DNA from: Candidatus Omnitrophota bacterium
Lineage (GTDB): Bacteria; Omnitrophota; Gorgyraeia; 2-01-FULL-45-10
Direction: 5' to 3'
NCBI GenBank assembly: GCA_028716065.1
Contig: JAQUQN010000047.1
Location: forward strand, 1 to 7,996
Length of the DNA stretch: 7,996 nucleotides
The number at the start of each line of letters is the position of its first letter. Position 1 is the first letter of the stretch. Below the pieces are notes generated by a model. It was not told where the DNA came from, ran no database searches, and was given only the letters and a program-made list of their open reading frames with translations. Of this stretch, positions 1 to 6,143 are shown piece by piece. Both the position numbers and the translations under genes were made by a program.

Positions 1-2
1 CG

Positions 3-494
3 AGCATACCCAATATTTACGCAATAGGCGACTGTGTCGGCGGGCCCCTTCTGGCCCATAAGGCTTCGTATGAAGGCATGCTTGCGGTCGACAACATTCT
101 CGGGAAAAAGAGAAAGATAGACTATTCGATAATCCCAAACTGTATCTATACCGATCCGGAGATAGCCAGTGTTGGACTGTCCGAAGAAGACGCAAAGGTA
201 CGATATGGAGATATCAAGATCGCTAAATTCCCTTATCTGGGACTTGGTAAGGCCTATCTGATAGGAAGGACGGAAGGATACATTAAGATGGTGGGAGACG
301 CAAAAGGAAAGATACTGGGCATAGAGATATTCGGCGAATCCGCCTGCGACCTTATAGGCGAAGCGGCGCTCGCCCAGGCGATAGGGGCGAATGTAGAGGA
401 TATATGCCGCGTAGTTCACGCGCATCCTACCTTATCCGAATTATTCCAGGAAGCGGCCCACGTCTTTTGCGGTACGGCTATACACGGCGCATGA
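3..494 (+). CDS. lpd: Dihydrolipoamide dehydrogenase (E3), C-terminal part, 5' end outside window
   Basis: Flavoprotein that reoxidises dihydrolipoyl groups of 2-oxoacid dehydrogenase or glycine cleavage complexes, passing electrons through FAD to NAD+. The window opens inside the gene; the frame is open from base 3 and gives 163 residues. The first residues contain the second FAD-binding motif (NIYAIGDCVGG) followed by LLAHKASYEG, both diagnostic of the Lpd family. The rest is the dimerisation domain, with TDPEIASVGLSE and the C-terminal HAHPTLSE, whose His (423-425) and Glu (438-440) form the catalytic dyad serving the partner subunit. The redox CxxxxC motif and the first FAD motif would lie upstream, unseen. 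The stop codon overlaps the lipB start as ATGA. Mercuric reductase relatives share the fold, but the HPTLSE motif and lipoate-gene neighbours favour Lpd. Confidence 0.95.
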   Translation, partial: SIPNIYAIGDCVGGPLLAHKASYEGMLAVDNILGKKRKIDYSIIPNCIYTDPEIASVGLSEEDAKVRYGDIKIAKFPYLGLGKAYLIGRTEGYIKMVGDAKGKILGIEIFGESACDLIGEAALAQAIGANVEDICRVVHAHPTLSELFQEAAHVFCGTAIHGA

Positions 495-1147
495 AGATCG
501 ACCTCGGCCTGATAGATTACGTGAAGGCGTATAAGCTGCAGAAGGAGCTTGTCGAGAGAAGGCGCCTGGACGAGATAGATGATTGCGTAATTTTAGCCGA
601 GCATGAGGCTGTATTCACCATCGGAAGGCTTGGCGATGCCAGAAACCTCCTCGTGCCGCAGGAGAGCTTAAATAGTCCGCTCGTTCGCGTAGACAGGGGC
701 GGCGACATAACATTTCACGGTCCGGGGCAGCTCGTGGCCTATCCTATAATAGATTTGCGGGCCCGGCAGAAGGACCTGCACAGATACCTTAAGGATATCG
801 AGGAAGTCGTCATAATATTTCTTAAGAAATATTCCGTGGAGGGCGCGCGCGTTAAAGGGCGTACCGGTGTATGGGTGGACGGTAAAAAGATAGCCTTTAT
901 AGGAATAGGCGCTAAAGATTGGGTAACATATCACGGGTTCAGTATCAATATAAACGCGGACCTGAGCTATTTTTCTCTCATGAACCCCTGTGGATTAAAA
1001 GGAATATCTGTAACGAACCTGGCGGACGTTTTATCAAAAAGGATCACCATGGCCGATGTCAAAGATGTTTTAACGGATTCTTTTGACCGTGTATTCGGAC
1101 CTGTGAAGGAAAGCCCTGTCCATGAAACAGCATCCTTACTGGCTTAA
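491..1147 (+). CDS. lipB: Octanoyl-[acyl carrier protein]:protein N-octanoyltransferase LipB
   Basis: Cytosolic enzyme that moves octanoate from acyl carrier protein to the target lysine of lipoyl domains, the first step of de novo protein lipoylation. It is 218 aa, near the normal length. Visible signatures are RGGDITFHGPGQ (residues 69-80), the GKKIAFIGIG stretch with the likely active-site lysine K133, YHGF (147-150) and NPCG with the catalytic cysteine C167, followed by VTNL. The start at 491 forms ATGA with the lpd stop and places MKIDLGLIDY where the family begins; the same frame is open back to an ATG at 404, but that extension lies wholly over lpd and does not resemble LipB. No clear Shine-Dalgarno sequence is present, so translation is probably coupled to lpd. 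The end overlaps lipA by 26 nt. Confidence 0.96.
   Translation: MKIDLGLIDYVKAYKLQKELVERRRLDEIDDCVILAEHEAVFTIGRLGDARNLLVPQESLNSPLVRVDRGGDITFHGPGQLVAYPIIDLRARQKDLHRYLKDIEEVVIIFLKKYSVEGARVKGRTGVWVDGKKIAFIGIGAKDWVTYHGFSININADLSYFSLMNPCGLKGISVTNLADVLSKRITMADVKDVLTDSFDRVFGPVKESPVHETASLLA
814..833. repeat. Perfect 20-bp palindrome inside lipB
   Basis: The bases AATATTTCTT at 814-823 are followed directly by their exact reverse complement at 824-833, with no spacer. The element is AT-rich within a more GC-balanced gene and encodes an Ile-Phe-Leu-Lys-Lys-Tyr stretch of LipB. Its existence is read directly. Any function, such as an operator for an internal promoter, is not shown, and coding constraint or chance could explain it. 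Confidence 0.6.
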
Positions 1148-2015
1148 GAAACGGCTCGACTTTAACGAAGGTTTTCTAAAGACAAAAGCCATATTGAAAC
1201 GGTTTGGGGTCAATACGGTATGCGAATCAAGCCGATGTCCTAATTCGGTTGAATGTTTTTCTAAAAATTTCGCTACTTTCTTGATACTGGGCACCAGATG
1301 CACCAGGTCCTGCCGGTATTGTTCCGTAAGAAGCGGCATTCCGCAACCGCCTGATATTGAGGAACCGCGTAAGGTGTCCGATTCTGTCGTGGAGATGGGG
1401 CTGAAATACGCCGTCATAACATCGGTCACAAGAGACGACCTTCCTGACGGAGGTTCTTCCCAATTTGTGAAAGTCGTGGAGGCCATAAGGATGAAGGCCC
1501 CCCATATAAAGATTGAATTGCTCGTGCCGGATTTCGCGGGCAAGCTGGAAGAGGCGCAAAAGACGGCGCAAAGCCGGCCGGAAGTATTCGGTCATAATCT
1601 CGAGACGGTCCAGAGATTATTTACGTATCTGCGTCCAAAAGCCGATTACAGACGGTCGCTGGAATTATTGAAATCCGTCAAAGATAAAAATAGTGCACTT
1701 ATAACGAAGTCGGGTATCATGCTGGGCCTCGGGGAGAAAGAAGAGGAGGTCGTAGAAACGATGGGGGACTTGCGGGAGGGCGGCTGCGATCTCCTTACTC
1801 TGGGCCAGTACCTAAGACCATCGGCGGATAATGTACCGGTAGTCGAATATGTCCCCCCTGACGAATTTAAGAAGTATCGCGAAATGGGCATGAGCATGGG
1901 ATTCAAACATGTATCATCTGGCCCGTTTGTCAGGAGTTCATATTTTGCCGAAGAGTCTTATAATGAATTGATGGAGGTGTCTTATGGCAAATGTCGTGTT
2001 GCCGCCGCTTGCTGA
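1122..2015 (+). CDS. lipA: Lipoyl synthase LipA (radical SAM)
   Basis: Radical SAM enzyme that inserts two sulfurs into protein-bound octanoyl groups to make lipoyl groups. It is 297 aa, a normal length. The auxiliary [4Fe-4S] cluster motif CX4CX5C is at C34, C39 and C45 (CESSRCPNSVEC). The radical SAM motif CX3CX2C is at C60, C64 and C67. Further family hallmarks are SVTRDDLPDGG (101-111), FGHNLETV (156-163), SGIMLGLGE (197-205), LTLGQYLRPS (225-234) and the C-terminal RSSY (271-274) whose serine ligates the auxiliary cluster. The start at 1122 lies inside lipB, with AAGGA about 11 nt upstream at 1106-1110. The last ten codons overlap the following lipoyl-domain gene by 32 nt, so the tail YGKCRVAAAC is not a conserved part of the family and holds two extra cysteines. 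Confidence 0.97.
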   Translation: MKQHPYWLKKRLDFNEGFLKTKAILKRFGVNTVCESSRCPNSVECFSKNFATFLILGTRCTRSCRYCSVRSGIPQPPDIEEPRKVSDSVVEMGLKYAVITSVTRDDLPDGGSSQFVKVVEAIRMKAPHIKIELLVPDFAGKLEEAQKTAQSRPEVFGHNLETVQRLFTYLRPKADYRRSLELLKSVKDKNSALITKSGIMLGLGEKEEEVVETMGDLREGGCDLLTLGQYLRPSADNVPVVEYVPPDEFKKYREMGMSMGFKHVSSGPFVRSSYFAEESYNELMEVSYGKCRVAAAC

Positions 2016-2214
2016 GGGAGTGGATAAGGCCAATGTATCCTACTGGCACCGCAGTATTGGTGATGCCGTTAAGGAAGGGGAGGATCTCGTAGAGCTTGTA
2101 ACGGACAAGGCGACGTTCAACATGCCTTCGCCTTTAAGCGGTAAATTAAAAGAGATCCTTGTCAACGACGGCGAGGAGGCGAAAGTAGGGCAAGTGCTGG
2201 CTACAATAGAATGA
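1984..2214 (+). CDS. Free-standing single lipoyl-domain protein (E2-type lipoyl carrier)
   Basis: A 76-residue protein consisting of one biotinyl/lipoyl attachment domain and nothing else. It begins MANVVLPPLAEG and carries VTDKATFNMPSP (39-50), in which K42 is the expected lipoyl-lysine; DAVKEGEDLVEL before it and GEEAKVGQVLATIE after it complete the two half-motifs of the fold. It resembles the N-terminal lipoyl domain of pyruvate/2-oxoacid dehydrogenase E2 more than the longer GcvH protein. There is no E2 linker, peripheral-subunit-binding domain or acyltransferase domain downstream: the stop overlaps the next, unrelated gene. A strong GGAGGT at 1973-1978 lies 5 nt before the ATG, supporting real expression. 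Lying directly after lipB and lipA suggests it is a lipoylation substrate, perhaps a separately encoded arm of a split E2. Biotin attachment is less likely because the MKM motif is absent. Confidence 0.88.
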   Translation: MANVVLPPLAEGVDKANVSYWHRSIGDAVKEGEDLVELVTDKATFNMPSPLSGKLKEILVNDGEEAKVGQVLATIE

Positions 2215-3335
2215 CCATGAAGAAGGTGCTGCTTCTCTATATTTCCGAATCATCGGGCCATCATCGGGCAAGCATAGCGATAGAGAACGCTCTGCGGATC
2301 CTGGACCCGGATATCCAAACGCTCAATATAAATTGTTTCAATTACACTAATCCCATCCTTGAAAAGGTCATTAACAAGACCTATATGAGCGTCATAAAAC
2401 GCAAGCCGGAGATATGGGATTACCTTTATGATAATCCCAGGGTGTTGAGGCGGGTGCGGAACCTGAGGACGATGATACACAGGTTCAATAGCGGCAAGAT
2501 GAAGTCGCTCATCGATGATTTTAAGCCTGATTGCGTGGTATGCACCCAGGCCTTCCCCTGCGGTATGGTGGCCGATTACAAAAAGAGCTTCGGGGTCGAT
2601 ATACCGCTGGTAGGCGTCCTTACGGATTATGCGCCTCACTCTTACTGGATATACGATAATGTGGACAGGTACGTGGTCCCTTCGGAAGAGACCGGCAATA
2701 CGTTGGTCAATAACGGTATAGACCCGGGAAAGATAGCGCCATTCGGGATACCGATCGACCCTAAGTTCGCCAGGCCGGTGGATAGGGAAAAAGTTTTTAA
2801 TGAGTTGTCCCTGAATAAGGAGATGACCACTGTTTTGATCATGGGCGGCACTCAAGGGTTGGGTCCGGTAAAGGAGCTGGTCAGGCTTATAGACAGATCT
2901 CAACTCGAGCTGCAGACTATAATCGCCACGGGTTCCAATAGAAGGTTGTATGATTTACTGGTAAGGAGGACTAAGAGTTTCCGTAAGCCGACCCTCATCT
3001 TTCCATTCGCCGCAAATGTAAACGAATTGATGGGGATCTCCGCTATAATAATGACGAAGCCGGGAGGCATAACCACGGCGGAAGCCCTGGCTACTGGAAT
3101 TCCCATGCTGATCGTGAATCCTTTGCCCGGACAGGAGTCGATGAACACGAAATTCTTGCTCAGGGAAGAAGTCGCGCTGAAGTGCGAAAATCCGCATGAC
3201 GCGGTCATCGTACTGGAAGAACTCCTGTGCCATCCCAATAAGCTGAGGAGGATGGGGCTGAAAGCAAAAGGGCTTTCGAAACCCGAAAGCGCCGTTAACA
3301 TCGCAAAACTTATATCGGAAATCACTAAGAGATGA
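2211..3335 (+). CDS. MGDG synthase / processive diacylglycerol glycosyltransferase-like protein (GT28-type)
   Basis: Likely membrane-associated glycosyltransferase that moves a sugar from a nucleotide sugar onto diacylglycerol or a related lipid. The 374-aa length matches the family. The N-terminal domain opens with a beta strand and SESSGHHRASIAI (12-24), matching the MGDG-synthase lipid-binding motif, and continues with VCTQAFPCG, VGVLTDYAPHSYW, a stretch reading DRYVVPSEE, and FGIPIDPKF. The C-terminal GT-B domain has VLIMGGTQGLG, then TKPGG (282-286) and TTAEALATGIPM, the nucleotide-sugar site, followed by NPLPGQESMN. The start overlaps the lipoyl-domain stop as ATGA; an ATG two codons later is equally possible. 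No signal peptide is visible. Which sugar and lipid are used cannot be read from sequence; MurG and UgtP relatives share the fold, but the TDY..H..W and GHH motifs place it in the MGDG/UgtP branch. Confidence 0.88.
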   Translation: MTMKKVLLLYISESSGHHRASIAIENALRILDPDIQTLNINCFNYTNPILEKVINKTYMSVIKRKPEIWDYLYDNPRVLRRVRNLRTMIHRFNSGKMKSLIDDFKPDCVVCTQAFPCGMVADYKKSFGVDIPLVGVLTDYAPHSYWIYDNVDRYVVPSEETGNTLVNNGIDPGKIAPFGIPIDPKFARPVDREKVFNELSLNKEMTTVLIMGGTQGLGPVKELVRLIDRSQLELQTIIATGSNRRLYDLLVRRTKSFRKPTLIFPFAANVNELMGISAIIMTKPGGITTAEALATGIPMLIVNPLPGQESMNTKFLLREEVALKCENPHDAVIVLEELLCHPNKLRRMGLKAKGLSKPESAVNIAKLISEITKR

Positions 3336-4225
3336 TACTTTATTGGCTTTACATATTGGGATATGTCCTGGCCGTGCGCGTTCCTATAAAGCTGTCTTAT
3401 TTCATAGCGTGTATCCTGGCGGATTTCTGGTATCTATGCGTGCCTAACGACAGGAAGGCGATAATAAAAAATCTGAGGATGGTAGAAGGCGATTCCGATC
3501 CGAAAAGATTGACGCGCATGGGCCGGGAGGTATTCAGGAATTTCGCGAAATACCTTGTGGAGTTCTTCAATTTTTGTAAAGCCGACACCGATTATATAAA
3601 TAAATTTGTTAAGGTCGAGGGCCTGGAAAACATTAAAAAGGCCTTTCAACAGAAGAAGGGGATAATACTGCTCTCGGCGCACATAGGTAATTGGGAGGTG
3701 GGGGCTTTTATGGTTTCGAGCGTGGTAGGGATGCCCATATCGGCCGTGGTGTTGACCCACCAGAACGAGAGAATAAATAAGTTCTTTACCTCGCAAAGAA
3801 GGATCGGGAACATGATGCCCATCGAGATCGGGATATCGCTCCGGTCCTGTTACCGCGTTCTTAAAAATAACGGCTTATTGGCCCTTCTTGGCGACAGGGA
3901 CTTTTCAAAGAACGGGCTTAAGATACCTTTCTTCGGATGCGAAACACTGATGCCGAAAGGCCCGGCGGCCCTGAGCCAAAAATTGGGGTCTCCAATAGTT
4001 CCCACCTTTTTCATACGGCAGCCGGACGATACGTTCAAATTGATAATGGAAGAGCCCATCTATCCCGAAATGGGTGCACGGGACGACGGCGCGATCGAAC
4101 GTCTTGCAAGAAAATATATAACGGTCATGGAATCATATATAACGAGATATCCCACCCAATGGTATGTCTTTAGGGAGGTTTGGAATAATGATGAAAAATC
4201 TATGCGCCCTGATACCATCATATAA
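3332..4225 (+). CDS. LpxL/HtrB-like lysophospholipid/lipid A acyltransferase
   Basis: Inner-membrane acyltransferase of the bacterial lipid A biosynthesis (LpxL/HtrB) family, adding a secondary acyl chain to lipid A or another glycolipid. It has 297 aa, close to the family norm. A hydrophobic N-terminus (roughly residues 1-35) serves as the membrane anchor. The catalytic HX4E motif is H117 to E122 in LLSAHIGNWEVGAF. GDRDFSKNGLKIPFFG and KGPAALSQKLGSPIVP are the typical substrate-site blocks, and YPTQWYVFREVW near the end is the standard C-terminal signature. The ATGA overlap with the preceding glycosyltransferase implies coupled translation. A glycosyltransferase just upstream and another downstream suggest the acceptor may be a glycolipid made by these enzymes, though ordinary lipid A remains possible; similar enzymes also acylate phosphatidylinositol mannosides. 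Confidence 0.9.
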   Translation: MILYWLYILGYVLAVRVPIKLSYFIACILADFWYLCVPNDRKAIIKNLRMVEGDSDPKRLTRMGREVFRNFAKYLVEFFNFCKADTDYINKFVKVEGLENIKKAFQQKKGIILLSAHIGNWEVGAFMVSSVVGMPISAVVLTHQNERINKFFTSQRRIGNMMPIEIGISLRSCYRVLKNNGLLALLGDRDFSKNGLKIPFFGCETLMPKGPAALSQKLGSPIVPTFFIRQPDDTFKLIMEEPIYPEMGARDDGAIERLARKYITVMESYITRYPTQWYVFREVWNNDEKSMRPDTII

Positions 4226-4859
4226 CGAAGCGAAGACCATCGGCGGAATCGTAAAGGGCCTTGCTGCGAAAGGTATAACAAGTTATATCATAGATGATGG
4301 GTCGAACGATGATACGGCTGCCGTTGCCGCATCAGAGGGAGCGATCGTTTTGCGTCACGATAAGAACGAAGGCAAGGGCGCCGCTTTAAGGGACGGTTTT
4401 ACCGCTATACTGAAAGAAAATTTCGATGCCGTCCTGATCATGGACGGCGATGGCCAGCATTCACTGGATGACGTGGACTCTTTCTTGAAGAAGATGGAGG
4501 ATGCCGGAGCGGATATCATCATCGGCAACAGGATGCGTGACAGGACCGGGATGCCCTTTGTAAGAGTCGCTACGAATTTATTCATGTCGTATCTTATATC
4601 GAGATTGGCGAGAGTCCCCATACCTGATACGCAGTGCGGATACCGCCTTTTAAAAAGAGATGTCCTGAAAAGAATCAATCTGGAGACTTCAAATTTCGAA
4701 ATAGAGTCGGAAATGATTATCAAGGCCGCCAAGGAAGGTTTTAAGATAGAGTCGGTTCCGATATCGAGCCTCTACCGCGATGAAAGATCGAGGATAAATC
4801 CCGTGATAGATACCATTAGATTTTTCAGGCTACTATTAAGAATATTGACACAAAGATGA
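4188..4859 (+). CDS. Family 2 glycosyltransferase, DPM1/dolichol-phosphate-mannose-synthase-like
   Basis: GT-A fold enzyme that transfers a sugar from a nucleotide sugar, probably to a polyprenyl phosphate or lipid acceptor at the cytoplasmic membrane face. In 223 aa it shows ALIPSYNEAKTI (7-18), IIDDGSNDDT (34-43), NEGKGAALRDG (60-70), the metal-binding MDGDGQH (85-91), IIIGNRM (110-116), DTQCGYRLL (147-155), FEIESEM (170-176) and RSRINPVIDTIRF (200-212). It has no C-terminal membrane pair of the GtrB kind. The ATG at 4188 is preferred because AGGGAGG at 4172-4178 sits 9 nt upstream; ATG at 4191 is also feasible, while the in-frame ATG at 4164 would put that ribosome binding site inside the gene. 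The gene overlaps the acyltransferase gene by 38 nt and the pcm start by ATGA. Confidence 0.9.
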   Translation: MMKNLCALIPSYNEAKTIGGIVKGLAAKGITSYIIDDGSNDDTAAVAASEGAIVLRHDKNEGKGAALRDGFTAILKENFDAVLIMDGDGQHSLDDVDSFLKKMEDAGADIIIGNRMRDRTGMPFVRVATNLFMSYLISRLARVPIPDTQCGYRLLKRDVLKRINLETSNFEIESEMIIKAAKEGFKIESVPISSLYRDERSRINPVIDTIRFFRLLLRILTQR

Positions 4860-5509
4860 AAAATCTGGATTTTGATATGATGCGCAGAAGGATGGTAGAA
4901 GAACAGCTCATCGCCCGCGGCATAGCCGACAGGAAGGTGCTGGAAGCCTTCATGAAAGTTCCCAGGCATGAGTTTGTCCGGGAAGAATTTTTTGAAAGCG
5001 CTTACGGGGACCATCCTCTACCCATAGGAAACAACCAGACGATATCGCAGCCATACATGGTGGCGCTCATGACCGAATGTCTGGGCCTGAAGGGCGATGA
5101 GAGGGTGCTGGAGATAGGCACCGGCAGCGGTTATCAGATGGCCATATTATGCCAGATCGCGAAAGAGATATACTCGGTGGAACGCTTCAAGGATCTGGCC
5201 GAGAATGCAGATTCCGTGCTGAAGAGGCTGGGATATGCCAATTATGCCATAAAAGTAGGCGATGGTACGCTGGGATGGGAAGATCGCGCCCCCTACGACG
5301 CAGTCATAGTCACGGCGGGCGCTCCCGGAATACCGAGAAGCCTGGTCGGACAGATGAAGGATGGCGGCAGGCTCGTCATACCGATGGGCGGGGAATTCGG
5401 GCAGGTCCTGACCGTGGTCCGGAAAAAAGGCGACACGGTAGAGGCGTCCGAGGTATGCGGTTGCATGTTCGTTCCACTGATAGGCAGAGAAGGATGGCAG
5501 AAGAAATAG
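4856..5509 (+). CDS. pcm: Protein-L-isoaspartate O-methyltransferase
   Basis: Cytosolic SAM-dependent repair enzyme that methylates isoaspartyl residues in aged proteins so that they can revert to aspartate. It is 217 aa, a typical length. Hallmarks are RRMVEEQLIARGI near the start, VLEAFMKVPRHEFV (28-41), AYGDHPLPIG, QTISQPYMVA (61-70), the SAM-binding loop VLEIGTGSGYQ (84-94), IYSVER and the later PYDAVIVTAGAP and GGRLVIPMG blocks. The start forms an ATGA with the preceding glycosyltransferase gene; only a weak ribosome binding site is visible, so coupling is likely. It has no obvious link to the glycolipid genes around it and is probably a housekeeping passenger of the operon. The assignment is firm. 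Confidence 0.97.
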   Translation: MKNLDFDMMRRRMVEEQLIARGIADRKVLEAFMKVPRHEFVREEFFESAYGDHPLPIGNNQTISQPYMVALMTECLGLKGDERVLEIGTGSGYQMAILCQIAKEIYSVERFKDLAENADSVLKRLGYANYAIKVGDGTLGWEDRAPYDAVIVTAGAPGIPRSLVGQMKDGGRLVIPMGGEFGQVLTVVRKKGDTVEASEVCGCMFVPLIGREGWQKK

Positions 5510-6129
5510 CAAAGATAATATACGTTGCGCGCTCACCCATAAGATGGTTAAAAAAAATGTACGCCTGGACCATGCATTGGTCCAGGACGAAGAAGGCGCC
5601 GTACGCTTTATTCATCATCGCCTTCATGGAGAGCTCGTTCTTTCCCATACCTCCGGACGTTCTTCTAATAGCGATGGTCGTGGGAGATAGAAAAAAATGG
5701 TTGCGGCACGCCGCCATATGCACCCTGGGGTCCGTTACGGGCGCCTTATTGGGGTATCTGATAGGATGGGGTTTTTACGAACTGGCAGGCCGTTTCATAA
5801 TAGAGACTTATAATCTCCAGGCCGCTGTGAACATGATAGAGAAGAGGTATGCGGCCAATGCCTTTTTGACCATATTCACGGCAGCGTTCACTCCGATACC
5901 TTATAAGGTCATAACGATCACGGCAGGGTTGTTCAGGATACCTCTGGTGACACTTATCTCCGCCTCGCTGGTCGGCCGCGCCGGCAGATTCTTCATAGTT
6001 GCCGGGGCGCTGCGCATCTTCGGCAAAAGGATTGCGGATTCCATCGAAAAATATTTTGACATATTTTCTATCGTATTTGCTCTCTTGCTGATAGGCGGAT
6101 TTCTAGCATTAAAATACGCCTGCAAGTAG
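5494..6129 (+). CDS. YqaA/DedA-type VTT-domain membrane protein
   Basis: Integral membrane protein of the DedA/SNARE-associated (VTT) superfamily, YqaA branch; members of the superfamily are linked to transbilayer movement of undecaprenyl phosphate and phospholipids. It has 211 aa from this start. A short amphipathic N-terminus is followed by YALFIIAFMESSFFPIPPDVLL (37-58 region) holding the conserved acidic residue E46, then AFTPIPYKVITITAG (131-145), the re-entrant-loop pair of the family, and GRAGRFF (161-167). Several hydrophobic segments lie around 76-95, 124-170 and 189-208. The start is uncertain: ATG 5494 overlaps pcm by 16 nt but has purine-rich sequence right against it, and ATG 5557 gives a shorter protein without a visible ribosome binding site. 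The frame is open further upstream only over pcm. The substrate is unknown; its place next to lipid glycosyl- and acyltransferases fits lipid flipping. Confidence 0.88.
   Translation: MAEEIAKIIYVARSPIRWLKKMYAWTMHWSRTKKAPYALFIIAFMESSFFPIPPDVLLIAMVVGDRKKWLRHAAICTLGSVTGALLGYLIGWGFYELAGRFIIETYNLQAAVNMIEKRYAANAFLTIFTAAFTPIPYKVITITAGLFRIPLVTLISASLVGRAGRFFIVAGALRIFGKRIADSIEKYFDIFSIVFALLLIGGFLALKYACK
5564..5586. repeat. 9-bp inverted repeat (potential hairpin) in the VTT gene
   Basis: CCTGGACCA at 5564-5572 and its exact reverse complement TGGTCCAGG at 5578-5586 flank the loop TGCAT. The element lies within coding sequence. An A-run at 5548-5557 upstream becomes a T-run on the minus strand, so it looks vaguely like a minus-strand terminator, but there is no credible minus-strand gene here. 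One stem of this length in 8 kb is compatible with chance. Confidence 0.4.
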
Positions 6130-6143
6130 CCATCAAAGGATAC

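Noticed and set aside
404..490. Longer start for lipB at ATG 404
   Set aside because: The extra 29 residues overlap lpd entirely, show no LipB similarity, and ATG 491 forms a standard ATGA junction.
2249..2269. Near-tandem ATCATCGGGC repeat of period 11
   Set aside because: It encodes the conserved GHHRAS region in two different frames, and two copies only is compatible with chance.
2250..2903. 217-codon open frame on the minus strand opposite the GT28-like gene
   Set aside because: Its product is rich in His, Arg and Ile-Tyr with no recognisable motif, while the + strand frame has full family signatures; it is an antisense shadow.
3272..3290. GCTTTCG/CGAAAGC inverted repeat near the end of the GT28-like gene
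   Set aside because: A 7-bp stem inside coding sequence with no T-tract; expected by chance and not a terminator.
5149..5493. Long N-terminal extension of the VTT protein over pcm
   Set aside because: The extension is Arg-rich and low in hydrophobic structure, typical of an out-of-frame shadow of pcm; the membrane-protein family begins near 5494-5557.
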